From Lota lota (Eukaryota; Chordata; Actinopteri; Gadiformes; Lotidae): a stretch of 64,000 nucleotides of DNA. The notes under the pieces were generated by a model. That model saw only the letters and a list, made by a program, of their open reading frames with translations. It was not told the DNA's origin and did not search any database. Position numbers and translations under genes: made by a program. Numbering within the stretch: the stretch's first letter is position 1; every line of letters begins with the position of its first letter. Below, in pieces: positions 50,962 through 61,868 of the stretch. The DNA is taken from NCBI GenBank assembly GCA_026745465.1, contig JACYXH010000826.1, positions 9,057,224 through 9,121,223 of the forward strand. Reading direction: 5' to 3'.

Positions 50962-51201
50962 TCGAAGCATCAAAGCCACCAGAGGGCGCTGTAACCATTG
51001 TGGGCTCCATTGTAGCTGCAGGTACCAGGGGCACCACGGGAACTGCAGCTGGTACCGGGGGCGTGGGGGAAGGCAGGGAGCCCAGGGCCTCAAAACCAGA
51101 CTCCAGGAGGTCGTTCTGGAGGGGGGTCAGGGCTGGGGCTAGAGCCAGGGCCGGGGCTAGAGCTGGGGCAGCTGTTGGCGCCAGACTGGGGGAGATCAGT
51201 C
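50962..51201 (-). CDS. snap91: snap91 exon w14
   Basis: It encodes (G)LISPSLAPTAAP, an Ala/Pro/Leu repeat (ALAPALALAPALTP), LQNDLLESGFEALGSL and PSGGFDAS. It corresponds to the PAQNNLLQPNFEAAFG part of human AP180. The acceptor is TTCACCCAG|GACTG and the donor TTCGA|GTAAGT. It is 240 nt and phase 1 at both ends. Confidence 0.93.
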
Positions 51202-51663
51202 CTGGGTGAAGCCAATAGAAAAATACATAAATACAGTAATACATGACAATAAATAACGGCAGGCAGTGATTATTCTTCAATCAGAAGGGTTGAGAAATCA
51301 AATCGGAAAAGGCAATGAATTACATCATTAATAGGGTCAAATGAATGAGTAACCTAACATATTATAACTTATTATGATGATAACCATGTACATTAAATGA
51401 GGATTTGGAAATAAAAAAAGAGATATCCTGGCTAATACTGAACTGTAATATGTAAGGATATTACTGCAACTGGATTCATTAACTATAACCAGATTATGAT
51501 GAGTACTCTAATTTGTGCTCCATGTATTGTTTGAAAGGTCCAACACATTCTGAAAATGTATCTGACACGCAAGCGTGGCAGGCTAACATTTAAAGTACAA
51601 CCACAACCGATGAAAAGTTTAAAAGCTAGCATCGCCACAGACTTGATGGCTGAGAACGAGAAT

Positions 51664-51664
51664 C

Positions 51665-51700
<36 letters not shown>
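51664..51700. repeat. (CAGA)n microsatellite
   Basis: About nine CAGA units, 17 nt past the w13 donor on the sense strand, where they read as TCTG. Confidence 0.93.
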
Positions 51701-51716
51701 TGATAGAAACACAGAC

Positions 51717-51794
51717 CTCCCAGCAGGTCCACAGGTTCTACAGGGCCTGTGGGTGCAGAGCTGGGTGCTGCGTCGCTGGGACCGTTGAAGTCAT
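51717..51794 (-). CDS. snap91: snap91 exon w13
   Basis: It encodes (D)DFNGPSDAAPSSAPTGPV then EPVDLLG. The unit ends in a DLL motif like the w12 exon. The acceptor is CTTATAG|ATGAC and the donor GGAG|GTCTGT. It is 78 nt and phase 1 at both ends. Confidence 0.9.
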
Positions 51795-52650
51795 CTATAA
51801 GGGTCGTCCCGTTAGCCAGAAGGCAGCATGGAGGGCAAAAAGGGGTTATAAGCAGTCAGCCTCGGGACGCTCCCACTGGGACAAGTGAGAGGGAACACAG
51901 TGACAGGTCACACAGGGTGTGAGTTGTTGTAGTGTATAGCCACGCACAGCCACTGCGCACAGAAGAGGAAAGTTTCAATCATGTGACCTGAAGTGCCATA
52001 AAGGAAGTTCTAGCCCGCCACCTTGGGACTTCTTGACCAAACATTCTAGAATAAGCAAGCAGCCAGTTGTTATCATTGTTATTATAATGGTGGTGAAAAC
52101 AAACCAAGTTGGCAGCTTGGAATGTGTGTGACATCATGTGAAACCATCCTATACTATCTATGAGCTGTACTTCTAATGTCTAAATCACACTCTATTCTCT
52201 TACTATAGGACTCTATCTATGAGCTGTTCTGCTCATGTCTAAACCACACTCTATTCTCTCTCTCTATAGGGATCTATCTACGGGGCAGTTAGGACACTAC
52301 CTTCAGTGACATCAACATCAGCCCTGGTGACGGAGTACATGTTCCGGTCCTAACAGCTAGACTACCAACAGGAGAACAATACAAGTTGTAGAAGCGCAGA
52401 GAAAGATGAAATTAGCATTATAACGGCTTAAGAAAGAAGAGAAAATGGAGGATCCAGCCTTTGTGAGTTATTCTGTGTGTGTGTGTGTGGGCGGGGGGGG
52501 GGGGGCGTACCTGTGTGCACATGGTGTGTGTGTGTGTGCGTGAGTGCGTAAGTGTGTTTGTGTGCGTGTATTTATATCCTTGTGTATCTGTATATGACTA
52601 TGTATCTGATTGGCTGTGAGGTCATATTGACTTCTCGTCATTGCCAGTAC

Positions 52651-52770
52651 CCAGCAGGTCAATGACGGGTGCTGGCTCTGGTTTGGGTGGAGAGGAGACG
52701 TCTGGGAGTGGAGCTGGAGCAGGAGAGCCTGCGGGAGCTGCAGCAGTACAAGGAGAGGAGGAGAAGGTAT
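52651..52770 (-). CDS. snap91: snap91 exon w12
   Basis: It encodes (D)TFSSSPCTAAAPAGSPAP, APLPDVSSPPKPEPAPVIDL and LG. PVIDLLG corresponds to GVIDLFGD of human AP180. The acceptor is GGGCTCCAG|ATACC and the donor CTGG|GTACTG. It is 120 nt and phase 1 at both ends. Confidence 0.9.
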
Positions 52771-53148
52771 CTGGAGCCCAAGACCCAGAAGATGAGAGAA
52801 GAAGACAGGTAGAAGGATAGAGCGGTAAGGATTACTCAAAACAAGACAAATCCACATTCCTTCAAGAGGACAAATATGATCTCTTGTTAGAACAAGCCGA
52901 GAGCAAACAAAAAGCATCCCGCGCAGACAGGAAGTGACAAAAGAGGAAGGCATGCCCCTCTCTGCTACGCAAGCACGCTAGTCCGACATGCCTGACGTGA
53001 TCCGGACAACCATACGCACGGAGACCCAGCTACGGAGATCCGCCATGCCAGGCCTTAACGTTCAGGTTAGTCTCCACTTGCAGTGTGCAGAAGAAGGAAG
53101 GGGGGAGGAAAGAGAGTAGTAGGGGAGGAAGCAGAGGCCTAAACTCAC

Positions 53149-53220
53149 CCGTCACGATGTCCCCGGCCAGAGCAGGCTCCTCGGGCAGAGGAGAGGGCCC
53201 GCGGGACACGGCAGGGAGGT
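53149..53220 (-). CDS. snap91: snap91 exon w11
   Basis: It encodes (D)LPAVSRGPSPLPEEPALA then GDIVT. It resembles SPVPESSLTADLLSVDAF of human AP180, though it has lost the DLL motif. The acceptor is GGCTGCTGTAG|ACC, about 50 nt downstream of a (TCC)n array, and the donor is ACGG|GTGAGT. It is 72 nt and phase 1 at both ends. Confidence 0.85.
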
Positions 53221-53273
53221 CTACAGCAGCCAGCAGAGAACAGGCAGTGGCAGTGCAAGAGAGGAGCAGCAGC

Positions 53274-53356
53274 AGGAGGAGGAGGAGGAGGAGGAGGAGG
53301 AGGAGGAGGAGGAGGAGGAGGAGGAGGAGGAGGAGGAGGAGGAGGAGGAGGAGGAG
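53274..53356. repeat. (GGA)n microsatellite and polypurine tract
   Basis: About 27 GGA units. On the snap91 sense strand they are (TCC)n in the polypyrimidine region before exon w11. Purine-rich GAGACAGAG sequence continues to about 53790. Confidence 0.95.
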
Positions 53357-53975
53357 TAAAAGATGGAAGCATAGAAAAGGCGTTAGCGTGGACAAGGGGA
53401 AACAGGGGCAGAGACAACAGGAGATTGAGACAGAGAGAGAGATAGACAGGGAGGAGAGAGATATCGACAGAGAGGAGATAGAGACAGAGAGAGAGAGAGA
53501 GAGACAGAGAGGAGAGGGATAGAGACAGGGAGGAGAGAGAGAGACAGAGACAAAAAGAGACAGAGAGGAAAGAGAGAGAGAGAGAAAGAGAGACAGGGAC
53601 AGACAAAGAGAGACAGAGAGGGAGAGACAGAAACAGATAAGAGATAGACAGACAGAGAGACAGAAACAGAGAGATAGAGAGATAGAGACAGAGGGAAAGA
53701 GAGAGAGAGACAGAGGGAAAGAGAGAGAGAGACAGAGACAGAGAAACAGAGGGAGACAGATAGAGACAGAGACAGACAGAAACAGAGAGAGATCTATACA
53801 AGCACAGACTGGAGAAGTGGCCGTGTGGGGGAGGGGAAGAGTTTGGCGTGCACAGTCACAGTTGTCATACCGCGATGGGGACGGATCAAGACACGTGCTT
53901 CCACGACTAACACACGACATGAGAGACGACAGGGAGCACTGAAGGTCCAGTGACCAATGGATGATAGGAGGAGGT

Positions 53976-54105
<130 letters not shown>

Positions 54106-54260
54106 AGAAAAGTTAGAGCAAAAGAAAGTGCAAAAGAGATATAGATTGGACGACAGAAGAAAAGAGTGAGAAAGAGTGGAGAGGGTAAAAGACAAAGTGA
54201 GATAGGGGAAAGAAAGAGTGAGAACAAGAGGTAAAGAGAGGTGGACATGGGTAATTGTAC

Positions 54261-54344
54261 CTGAACCAAACAGGTCTACGCTAGGTGTGGTAGCAGCTTT
54301 GGATTCAGCGCTGGGGCTTTGCTCAGGCATAGAATCAAACATAT
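54261..54344 (-). CDS. snap91: snap91 exon w10
   Basis: It encodes (D)MFDSMPEQSPSAESKAAT then TPSVDLFGS. It matches GDLFESTPE...APSIDLFS of human AP180. The acceptor is GTTTGTAG|ATATG and the donor TTCAG|GTACAA. It is 84 nt and phase 1 at both ends. Confidence 0.93.
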
Positions 54345-55339
54345 CTACAAACAAGGACACACAGGTCAGATTCCCAGGCCAAATGCATTCAGGACATGAT
54401 GGATGAGTAAGAAAAACAGACAGATGGAAAGGAATGCATACATGAACTTAAAACTCTTAGCTGAGGATCTATCGGTTTTTGTCTGGGATGCCAGTATTAA
54501 TTTATTGTGGTGATAAAATAAGGTAACAACAGTTAAAGAGAAGGACACCACTAAATGTCATTTGCCGCCATGATGCCCACCGAGCAATAATTTAAAGCTA
54601 TTACTGATAACAAAGTAAATTTAATTAAGTTGAATAACTTGGCACGCTAGTCACGCATAAATAGCTTGTCATGGTGGTATTCAACTTAGTGTTGGGGAAC
54701 TAACTTCAAGTGACTCTTGTGGAGTCACTGAAATGTATTATTTGTGTGTCTCATTTCTTAGTTATATTGACACATAAAATGCAGTATTGCACATGGCTCT
54801 TGAAACTGAGTGGTATTTCCTTTAACCGATGCACAGGCTCAGGCGAAGCACTTCAAACTACAGCTAAGCAGCTAGCAGTCCTCGTGCCTACAACAACACA
54901 ATCCAGAAAGCATTGTTAGCATGTTATTGGTTGACTGTTGTGAGAGCAACAGTTTCTTTCTTCCCCCAAACGTTGGACAGCGTGTGTGTTAGTTAGTTAG
55001 TTATCACATGACCAATCAAATTATTTTGAGTCACATCTGTTGATAGGATATACGTCGCAAAGGTAGGATATAGGAAAGTGTTGTAATAACTGACCATGTC
55101 TGTAGCACTGATGTGCTGCACCATACTAATAGGTACACACGGTGGCTTAAACAATGTGTGAATGTTTTCAGACTGATGGTCAAACTGATGGATTCAGTTG
55201 GCGTCATGTGCCCAATTCAAGTGATCATGACAGAAACTCGGAAATTTGGTTATGCGGGTTACCATCATCATCATCATCATCACCATGTCATGGTCATCGT
55301 CAAAATGCAGGGCAATGCAGAGCGAGAGGCGCAATGAGA

Positions 55340-55470
55340 GCGAGAGAGAGCGAGAGAGAGAGAGAGAGAGAAATAGAAAGAGAGAGCGAGCGAGCGAGAG
55401 AGAGAGAGAGCGAGAGAGAGAAATAGAAAGAGAGAGCGAGCGAGAGAGAGAGCGAGAGAGGGAGAGAGAC
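55340..55470. repeat. degenerate GAGA/GCGA polypurine tract
   Basis: Repeats of GAGAGAGCGAGAG and AAATAGAAAGAGAGAGCGAG occur twice in nearly identical blocks of about 60 bp. The tract begins 6 nt after the snap91 w9 donor on the sense strand, where it reads as CTCTCT-rich sequence. Confidence 0.85.
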
Positions 55471-55475
55471 TTTAC

Positions 55476-55766
55476 CACCAAAGATATCTAGAGCGGGTGC
55501 TGCTGCAGACTCTGTGGTGATGTTGTGACTAGAGGTGGTGGTGGTAGTAGTGGTGGTTGTGGTGGAGGAGGAAGAAGAAGAAGAAAAAGAAGGGGTGGGG
55601 GCCAATGCGGGGGCCGGCGCCTCACTGGGGGCGGGGGTGACGACCACGGTGGCGACAGCGGTGGGCGTGGCGGGGGTCTCGACGGACGGCGGGTCCGAAG
55701 GCCTCATGGCAAACAGGTCCATCTCCGGGGCCATGCTGGCACTGCCCTCGGTCGTTGCGAAGGGGT
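55476..55766 (-). CDS. snap91: snap91 exon w9
   Basis: It encodes (D)PFATTEGSASMAPEMDLF, AMRPSDPPSVETPATPTA, an Ala/Pro stretch, runs of seven Ser and ten Thr, and ESAAAPALDIFG. It matches the NDPFAPSEGSAEAAPELDLF to APPALDIFGD stretch of human AP180. DPF and DIF are AP-2 appendage-type motifs and DLF is a clathrin/AP-2-type motif. The acceptor is TGCCGAAG|AC and the donor GGTG|GTAAAG. It is 291 nt and phase 1 at both ends. Confidence 0.96.
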
Positions 55767-56819
55767 CTTCGGCAGACGGAGATGGGTGGTGGTAGGGGGT
55801 TAGGGTGGGGTTGTAGGGTGGAGGGTAAGGATAATGACCAGAGGAAGGGGGTGGGGGGGATAATTAACACACATAATAAAAAAAGGGAAAAGGAAAGCCC
55901 CCATTCCAGGGTTAGTTGGGAGGAAAGTTACACAAGACTGGTTTTAACAAGTAAAAGGCTGCATCCCGCATTAACTTTTATCCTGCAACCTCAGGCACGA
56001 ACAGACAGAAAGGCACGCATACACATACACATACACATTCACACACGGACGCACGCATACACAGCCGCGCCCACACACAGACACACGGTCTTTTGATTAC
56101 AAAATGTTAAGAGTTTTCTTAACAATAGGCTCTGTCTGAAGTCCAGCTTTTACAAAATCGCATATTCACGTTTTACATTTTGACCGTTTCAATTATTGCA
56201 CTGCTATCCTATTACGAACACTGTCTAAGGTTGCAGGACAAAGTTAATGTTGAGGTGTGTTAGATACAGGCAGCCCTGTAACCATTGTGGTTATTCCAGC
56301 ATACACACGTTATGACATGGGAAATGTACAGGAGTTACATGAATTCTTGTAGTTTTATAGAACAACAAAAATGAGGGTTCCTCTGCCCTGCCCTCATACT
56401 TACACTACCAGGTCAAAGAGAGAAAGAATACGAGTTATTGTCCTTAAATAAAGAAAAAGGCTTGAGCGATGATTCTCACTATCATCAGCTTCAGTGCTGG
56501 CTAGCGTTGGTATCGGATGGAGGTGGAGCTCCAGGAGAGCGTGGAACTGTCAGCAGCAGCTACTAATAGCAACTATTAGCATGCAACTGTGTTTGCGTAT
56601 TCACCAGGTGAATGTTTCATGTCCGTAAATCACAGAGAGGGGGTGGGGTTGCGAGAGGGTTCATGCCAGATCCTGTGGAGGGAGGCGGGGGGGGGGGGGG
56701 ATTTGGGGACGAAACAGTATCCTTCTGCCAGGACATGCGGTCAGGGCAAAGGATTGCACTGCTGTCCTCAAAAAGGAAAGCTGGTACAAAACAGACTCCT
56801 CCCACTCACACACTCAAAC

Positions 56820-56861
<42 letters not shown>

Positions 56862-56912
56862 TCACACACACAGACACACACACGTGCACACACTGGCTGT
56901 TTTGTCACCCAC
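55767..56912 (-). other. snap91 intron between w8 and w9
   Basis: It holds a CA-rich stretch (56010-56090), a run of G at about 56687-56700 and a CAGA array (56819-56860). No exon is seen. Confidence 0.8.
56819..56860. repeat. (CAGA)n microsatellite
   Basis: About ten CAGA units followed by CACA-rich sequence, about 50 nt past the snap91 w8 donor on the sense strand. Confidence 0.95.
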
Positions 56913-56990
56913 CAGATCCACCAAAGGCATCGGCAGCAGGACCGGCGGCCACAGCTGCAGGACCGTCTCCTGGGGAGGGAGCAAATGCAT
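56913..56990 (-). CDS. snap91: snap91 exon w8
   Basis: It encodes (D)AFAPSPGDGPAAVAAGPA then ADAFGGS. It matches GDAFAASPGEAPAA of human AP180. The acceptor is CACCTATAG|ATGC and the donor ATCTG|GTGGGT. It is 78 nt and phase 1 at both ends. Confidence 0.93.
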
Positions 56991-58158
56991 CTATAGGTGG
57001 AGGCGGAGGAGGTGGAGGAGGAGGAGGTGGTAGAGAAGGTGGGGGTGGAAGAGGGGAGGAGGATGATGGGAGGAGATGGGGAAGGTGGAGAAGGATGAGG
57101 AGGTAGAGGTTGAAAAGGGGAAGAGAATGATGGGAGGAGGAGGGGAAGGTGGAGAAGGAAGAGGAGGTGGGGTGGAGGAAGAGGAGGTGGGGGTGGAGGA
57201 GTTGGAGGTGGAAGTGGGGTTGGAGGAGGAGTGGCAATGACGTGGAGGAGGAGGGCGTGGAGGTGGTGGATGGTGGGTGGAGAAGGAGATGGCGGGGAAG
57301 TGGAGAATTTGGAAGGGGGGTTGACGTGTTGCAAAATGAAACGCAAAATAATAATGTACACAGCGACATTGGACAGAAGGAGATCAAGTATGAGAAAAAA
57401 AAAGAGCAAAGATGGAAAAAAGAGAACGCATTGACACACGAGGGACAACACATAAAAGAAAGAGAAACAATGAACAAATACAAAAAAGTCTGTGTTAGGA
57501 GGGAGAAAATTAAAGCATAGAATACAAGAAATATGCAGCCCAGGTGGATCAATTGATATTATTGGTTCCATATGTCCTGTCTTATGCTGGCGGGGTGTTA
57601 CTCCTTTGAAGAGTGACAGGGGCTGCATAATGCTGCATTCGATGAGCTTGTAAATTAGCATGGAGGGAGGGGGAAATGGGGATGAACTCATCATTGTCAC
57701 AAGTTGTACTTTGTGACAGAGCGGGGATTGAAGGCGAACTGGGTTCAGCGATGAACAACAAAGCAAATACAATAATCTCTCTTTGACGGCCCGCGTCTGC
57801 CTTTTCAGCGGAAAGTGCATTCCTGGTCTAATTCTCATCTGAAGCTATAACGTTATTATAACGCTATTAATGATTTAAGTGGTGATATTGATGAAGCCAC
57901 AATGCACGAATTAGGCTACTCACCACCATGTTGTATTTCCAGTGTTTAATTCCTACAAAAGGTGTAGCTTGACATGGGAAGGAGTAAATACCAGTAGAAT
58001 TCCCCCTGTAATAATTCTGAATACAATCTTCTGTAATGCTGTCCTATAACTGAGTACATAGCGTAGTCAGGCAGACAGAGAACAACTTCTGCAGGGTCAT
58101 TATCGGTTTGTTCCCGTGTCCGTCTTGTCTGCATCTCTTGAACTATGACCCCACTGAC
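56991..58158 (-). other. snap91 intron between w7 and w8
   Basis: On the sense strand this intron is CCTCC/CCACC-rich between about 57300 and 56995, so the w8 acceptor follows several hundred bases of pyrimidine-biased sequence. Nothing gene-like is seen elsewhere in it. Confidence 0.8.
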
Positions 58159-58395
58159 CTCCGAACAGGTCCATGTCGGAGGCGGTGGAGGCTGGTGGGG
58201 GCAGGGGGTTTGGAGTGGGCGTGGCTACTGCGGTGGGAGGGGCTGTCTTAGCAGGAGCAGCAGGAGCGGCGGCGGCAGCTACAGCCCCTGCGGAGGCGGA
58301 GGAGGAGGTGGTGGTGGTGGTGGAGGGGGTGGTAGTGGCGGCGGGGGTGGTAGCATCTCCGTCAGATGCACCGTCAGAAGCAGCCACCGGAGTGG
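58159..58395 (-). CDS. snap91: snap91 exon w7
   Basis: It encodes (A)TPVAASDGASDGDATTPA, Thr/Ser-rich sequence (TTTPSTTTTTSSSASAG), an Ala-rich part, and PPPASTASDMDLFG. It corresponds to the TTTAEIATASAS...EVDLFGD stretch of human AP180. The acceptor is CGCCTGCTTAG|CC and the donor CGGAG|GTCAGT. It is 237 nt and phase 1 at both ends. Confidence 0.94.
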
Positions 58396-58892
58396 CTAAG
58401 CAGGCGAGAAGCGCAACCCCACCCCCGCAACCAAACACACCCACCCAACGACAACAACCAGACCGTAACCACAGAGTGGGAAACAGACAGACAGGGAGAG
58501 AGCGTGTGAGAGAGAAAGACAGAAACAGAGTGTAAGAGAGAGAGAGAGAGAGAGAGAGGGAAAGAGAGACAAGGACACATACAAAAGGTACAAGAAGACA
58601 AGGAGAAGAATAGAGAAAGGAAGGGAGGATAAGAAGGAGGATATAAGAGGAAGACAAGCAGTGTCAAAGTGATGACAAAGTGAGAGGAATAACGATGCAC
58701 TTGTTTATCCCAAGAGCTAAAAGCCAAATCAAAAGGATTGCAGGGAACCTTTTCTTAGCCCATTGAGCAAGGCAGCTCTACCCACAAAATACTGTTGAGA
58801 CGTTGAGAGAAGAGAAACGAGTAGGTAGACCAACAAGTATTTCTTAGTCATCCCTCCTATTTATACTGTAGAAGGAAACTGTTTACACTCAC

Positions 58893-58907
58893 CCCCTGCC
58901 AGGAGAT
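58893..58907 (-). CDS. snap91: snap91 exon w6 (15-nt microexon)
   Basis: ATCTCCTGGCAGGGG is flanked by CTCTCTGCAG and GTGAGTG. With the preceding G it reads DLLAG, matching DLLGED directly after TAWG in human AP180. It is phase 1 at both ends, so inclusion adds five residues with a DLL motif and skipping leaves the frame open. A long CT-rich tract precedes the acceptor. It is a good candidate for a neuronal alternative microexon. Confidence 0.8.
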
Positions 58908-59197
58908 CTGCAGAGAGAGAGAAAAAGAAAGAGAGAGAGACAGACAGACAGAGAGAGACAGTGACAGAGACAAATAAATAGAGACAGAGAGAGATAGAGA
59001 GAGAGATGGAGAGAGAGACAGAGATGATTCATGGTTACTAGGTAGGCACACAGAGGATGCAATCAATACTTTTCATGGTGCCAACATGACAAAGCTTTGC
59101 CCTCCTGAAGTCAGACCCATAAGACTAAAAGCCCATTATGACTCAGGCCTGATGAGAACCCTGGCCAAGAGCTATGGGGCCAGATAGGAGGGTATGC

Positions 59198-59311
<114 letters not shown>

Positions 59312-59428
59312 GTCAAAAGTTCTGTTTCATTCCAAGGTCTAGAGTTTGTTAAAAAATATCCATAATAAAACCATTTGCAATATTAAACATTTGGTCCTAT
59401 GGCACAGAGCCCAGCCAAGTGGTCTCAC

Positions 59429-59523
59429 CTCCCCATGCTGTAGCAGAGGAGCCAGCCGCAGCGCCCCCTGCTGCTGAGGAGGACATGGGATCCAAGTCCA
59501 GCAGGAAGCCATCATCGAGGGCA
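59429..59523 (-). CDS. snap91: snap91 exon w5
   Basis: It encodes (N)ALDDGFLLDLDPMSSSAA then GGAAAGSSATAWG. It matches SSDLLDLQPDFSSGGAAA...GGATAWG of human AP180, with LLDLD resembling a clathrin-box motif. The acceptor is CTCCCTTCAG|TG and the donor GGAG|GTGAGA. It is 95 nt, entering in phase 2 and leaving in phase 1. Confidence 0.95.
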
Positions 59524-59529
59524 CTGAAG

Positions 59530-59562
59530 GGAGGGAGAGAAAGAGAAAGAAAGAGAGAAAAA

Positions 59563-59626
<64 letters not shown>

Positions 59627-59635
59627 AGAAAGAAA

Positions 59636-59684
<49 letters not shown>

Positions 59685-59730
59685 GAGTGAGTGAGTGAGT
59701 GAGTGAGTGAGTGAGTGAGTGAGTGAGTGA
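59530..59730. repeat. (GAAA)n and (GTGA)n compound microsatellite
   Basis: GAAA/AAAG units to about 59684 are followed by GTGA units to 59730. On the sense strand (TCAC)n then (TTTC)n lead directly into the w5 acceptor, ending CCCTCCCTTCAG. Confidence 0.96.
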
Positions 59731-60181
59731 GAGCGAGAGAGAGAGAGAGAGAATAGTTGGGTTAAAGGAGGAAGACATTATGGGAGAGTAAAATGTATAA
59801 ATACAAAAGTAGTATATTTAAAGCTGTGATATTTATTATATTGTGGCATTATTTTTAGAAAGGGAGTTGTAATTGACTAGAGGTCTTTGCTCTTTTCCAC
59901 AAATAAGAAAGAGGCTAAATCATTGGATGCAACAGGGCAGAAGGTATTAAGTAGAGCAGAGAAGGTGTGATAGATTTGACATTGACAAGTGAGCATCCCT
60001 GTCACAACAAAATGGCATCAATGAACCAATCTGTTATTAATCAATTGGGTGGTCAAAACATGATCATATTTGTCATGATTACAACAACAGGGAAGGATTA
60101 TATATCTCCCAGCTCTCCTGGGAACACTGCGGGACCCCCAGGATGAGCTGGTGGAAGATATTATTTACTATCCCGCCGCCA

Positions 60182-60198
60182 CCCCCCCCCCCCCCCCC
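60182..60198. repeat. poly-C tract (17 nt)
   Basis: C run in the snap91 intron between w4 and w5. The rest of that intron (59731-60500) shows nothing gene-like. Confidence 0.85.
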
Positions 60199-60500
60199 AC
60201 CACACTAAAGATGGACTAAATGTGCTTAATTATCCAAACAGATGCCAATGTACACCAACATCAGGCCAGTGTGCCATATCCGTTGGCGGTTGTCGGATGA
60301 ACCGGTGTTGGTCAACTCCGGCCAACATTCTATAAATTGGGTGATGGTGTTTATTGGGGCAGTGTGCAAGCACCTTCAGGGTTAAAGGACATAGATGGCT
60401 GGATTACAACATGGTGCCATTCTAACACAGGCAGGAGCATTGGACAAACAGTAGGTTATCGTCCTATTGTGCAAGGTCCTGATAGTGAGGGGACTCCTAC

Positions 60501-60623
60501 TTGCTGATGGTCGGGGCCAGGGCCGGCGGAGGGGCGGTGGGAGTCACAGCTGGTCGGTGGCCAGGTCGCGGGGGGGGTCCGGGGCGAGCCGGTGGGCCAC
60601 CGGACGCGGGTGGGCCCGCCGCA

Positions 60624-60656
<33 letters not shown>

Positions 60657-60736
60657 GCAGCAGCTGCAACGGGTCTGGGTGGAGCTGTGGCTGTGGCTGT
60701 AGCAGCCACCGGCGCACCGTTGTTCTCTGTGGAATC
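60501..60736 (-). CDS. snap91: snap91 exon w4 (poly-Ala exon)
   Basis: It encodes DSTENNGAPVAATATATAPP, a run of ten Ala, Ser, then six Ala, and a Pro/Arg-rich stretch (GPPASGGPPARPGPPPRPGH) ending PTAPPPALAPTIS. It falls between the TLEGKKP region and the LLDLD exon, where human AP180 has a shorter Ser/Pro-rich stretch. The acceptor is GTGTCAG|GATTC. The donor AGCAA|GTAGGA is weak, but its phase matches w5. It is 236 nt. The Ala run is encoded mainly by GCT (CAG on the other strand). Confidence 0.85.
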
Positions 60737-60765
60737 CTGACACAAAGAGATACAGACAGAGAGAT

Positions 60766-60766
<1 letters not shown>

Positions 60767-60805
<39 letters not shown>
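60767..60805. repeat. (CAGA)n microsatellite
   Basis: About ten CAGA units, (TCTG)n on the sense strand, about 30 nt upstream of the snap91 w4 acceptor. Confidence 0.95.
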
Positions 60806-60806
<1 letters not shown>

Positions 60807-60907
60807 GAGAACCCCGCCCATGCGTCACTGTGGTGACCTACACAGCTGACATCAATTGACAATCAGTGGTGAACATTTGATGTGTATGCAAAGAATAGGC
60901 GGCTTAC

Positions 60908-60920
60908 CTTGGTTGGTGAC
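60908..60920 (-). CDS. snap91: snap91 exon w3 (13-nt exon)
   Basis: GTCACCAACCAAG lies between TATTTGGCAG and GTAAGCC. It completes a Lys (AA|G, after w2) or Pro codon (CC|G, directly after w1) and adds SPTK. It enters in phase 2 and leaves in phase 0, matching w4. Very short, but both splice sites and the phase agree. Confidence 0.75.
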
Positions 60921-61047
60921 CTGCCAAATAAAGGATAACACTATAGTTAAAGTTCAACAGCTTATGATTTATTGTGGCTTTTGATGTATTGTGGCTTTTA
61001 TTGAAAAGGGAGGTAAAGAGGGGGTAAAAGTTAAATAAAGTGATTAA

Positions 61048-61410
61048 AGGTGCTGTAGGTACGATTTAGGAGCTATATTTTTGTGTAATGTTGCAATGGA
61101 ATAGTCATCCCTCAGCTATAACAGTGAGGAAAATGCTCTGTGAGAATATTAGTTCTGGTTGACTGCGTCTTGCCTCTGTATGAGACAACTTATATTTTAG
61201 ACTACTCCCAGTTAATTTCTGATGGTTCGGGGACTCCGTCTTTCCTGTCAATCACAATCGCGTACACAGCGTAAAAACTTGGCGTTATCATCTCAAATGT
61301 GGAGAGAGATGAAGGGTGCGATTTTTGGGTTGTTCATTTTCTAAATCGTGCTCTCTGACGCTCGCTTCCACACCCTCTCTCTACAACTCTCAAATCTTAC
61401 CTACAGCCGT
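61048..61410. mobile_element. MITE-like repeat, copy 2 (TTAA-flanked)
   Basis: It is flanked by TTAA at 61044-61047 and 61411-61414. Its ends are inverted: AGGTGCTGTAGGTACGATTT on the left, and the right end read backwards starts ACGGCTGTAGGTAAGATTTG. It shares both ends and the CTCTCTACAACTCTCAAATC stretch with the 46093 copy but is about 155 bp longer. It lies in the snap91 intron between w2 and w3 and has no coding capacity. Confidence 0.75.
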
Positions 61411-61868
61411 TTAAGTGGCTAAATCACTTTGGCAGGCAACACTACCACCGACTTTATACAAAGATTTACTTTTTGTACAGTTTCATGTTCTAACGGAACA
61501 TGCTCCTGGAGACTTTGTAAGAAGTTACGGTTAGGTCATGAAGTCAATGGCAACGATGAAGGGCTGTTAGTACATGTATGAGAAGGGAATGCATCATAAT
61601 ATGTTTACATATATTGCAGAGTTTATAAATGATGCACGTTTGTTTTAAAAGCGCCACAAAATATCAAACTCAAATGAACATAGAAACTTAGTCTTGATTT
61701 GATAGTCTTGGTCTGATGTCTTGACAACAGTAAACATAAACAGCAATATGAAGACATATTGCTTCCATGGAATAGAGTGAAAATGTTAAAATGAAAGTGA
61801 ACAAATAATGTTGTTGCGTGTTTTTTGTTAACTTGATCATCAATAAATGTTGTCATTCACAAACTTAC

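Noticed and set aside
53030-53920. 296-codon Leu/Ser-rich minus-strand open frame
   Set aside because: Most of it reads through CT and TCC simple repeats. Only the short part at 53149-53220 is a real snap91 exon.
56768-57838. 356-codon Pro/Ser/His-rich minus-strand open frame
   Set aside because: It is intron sequence with pyrimidine bias reading through snap91 exon w8. Splice sites limit the true coding part to 56913-56990.
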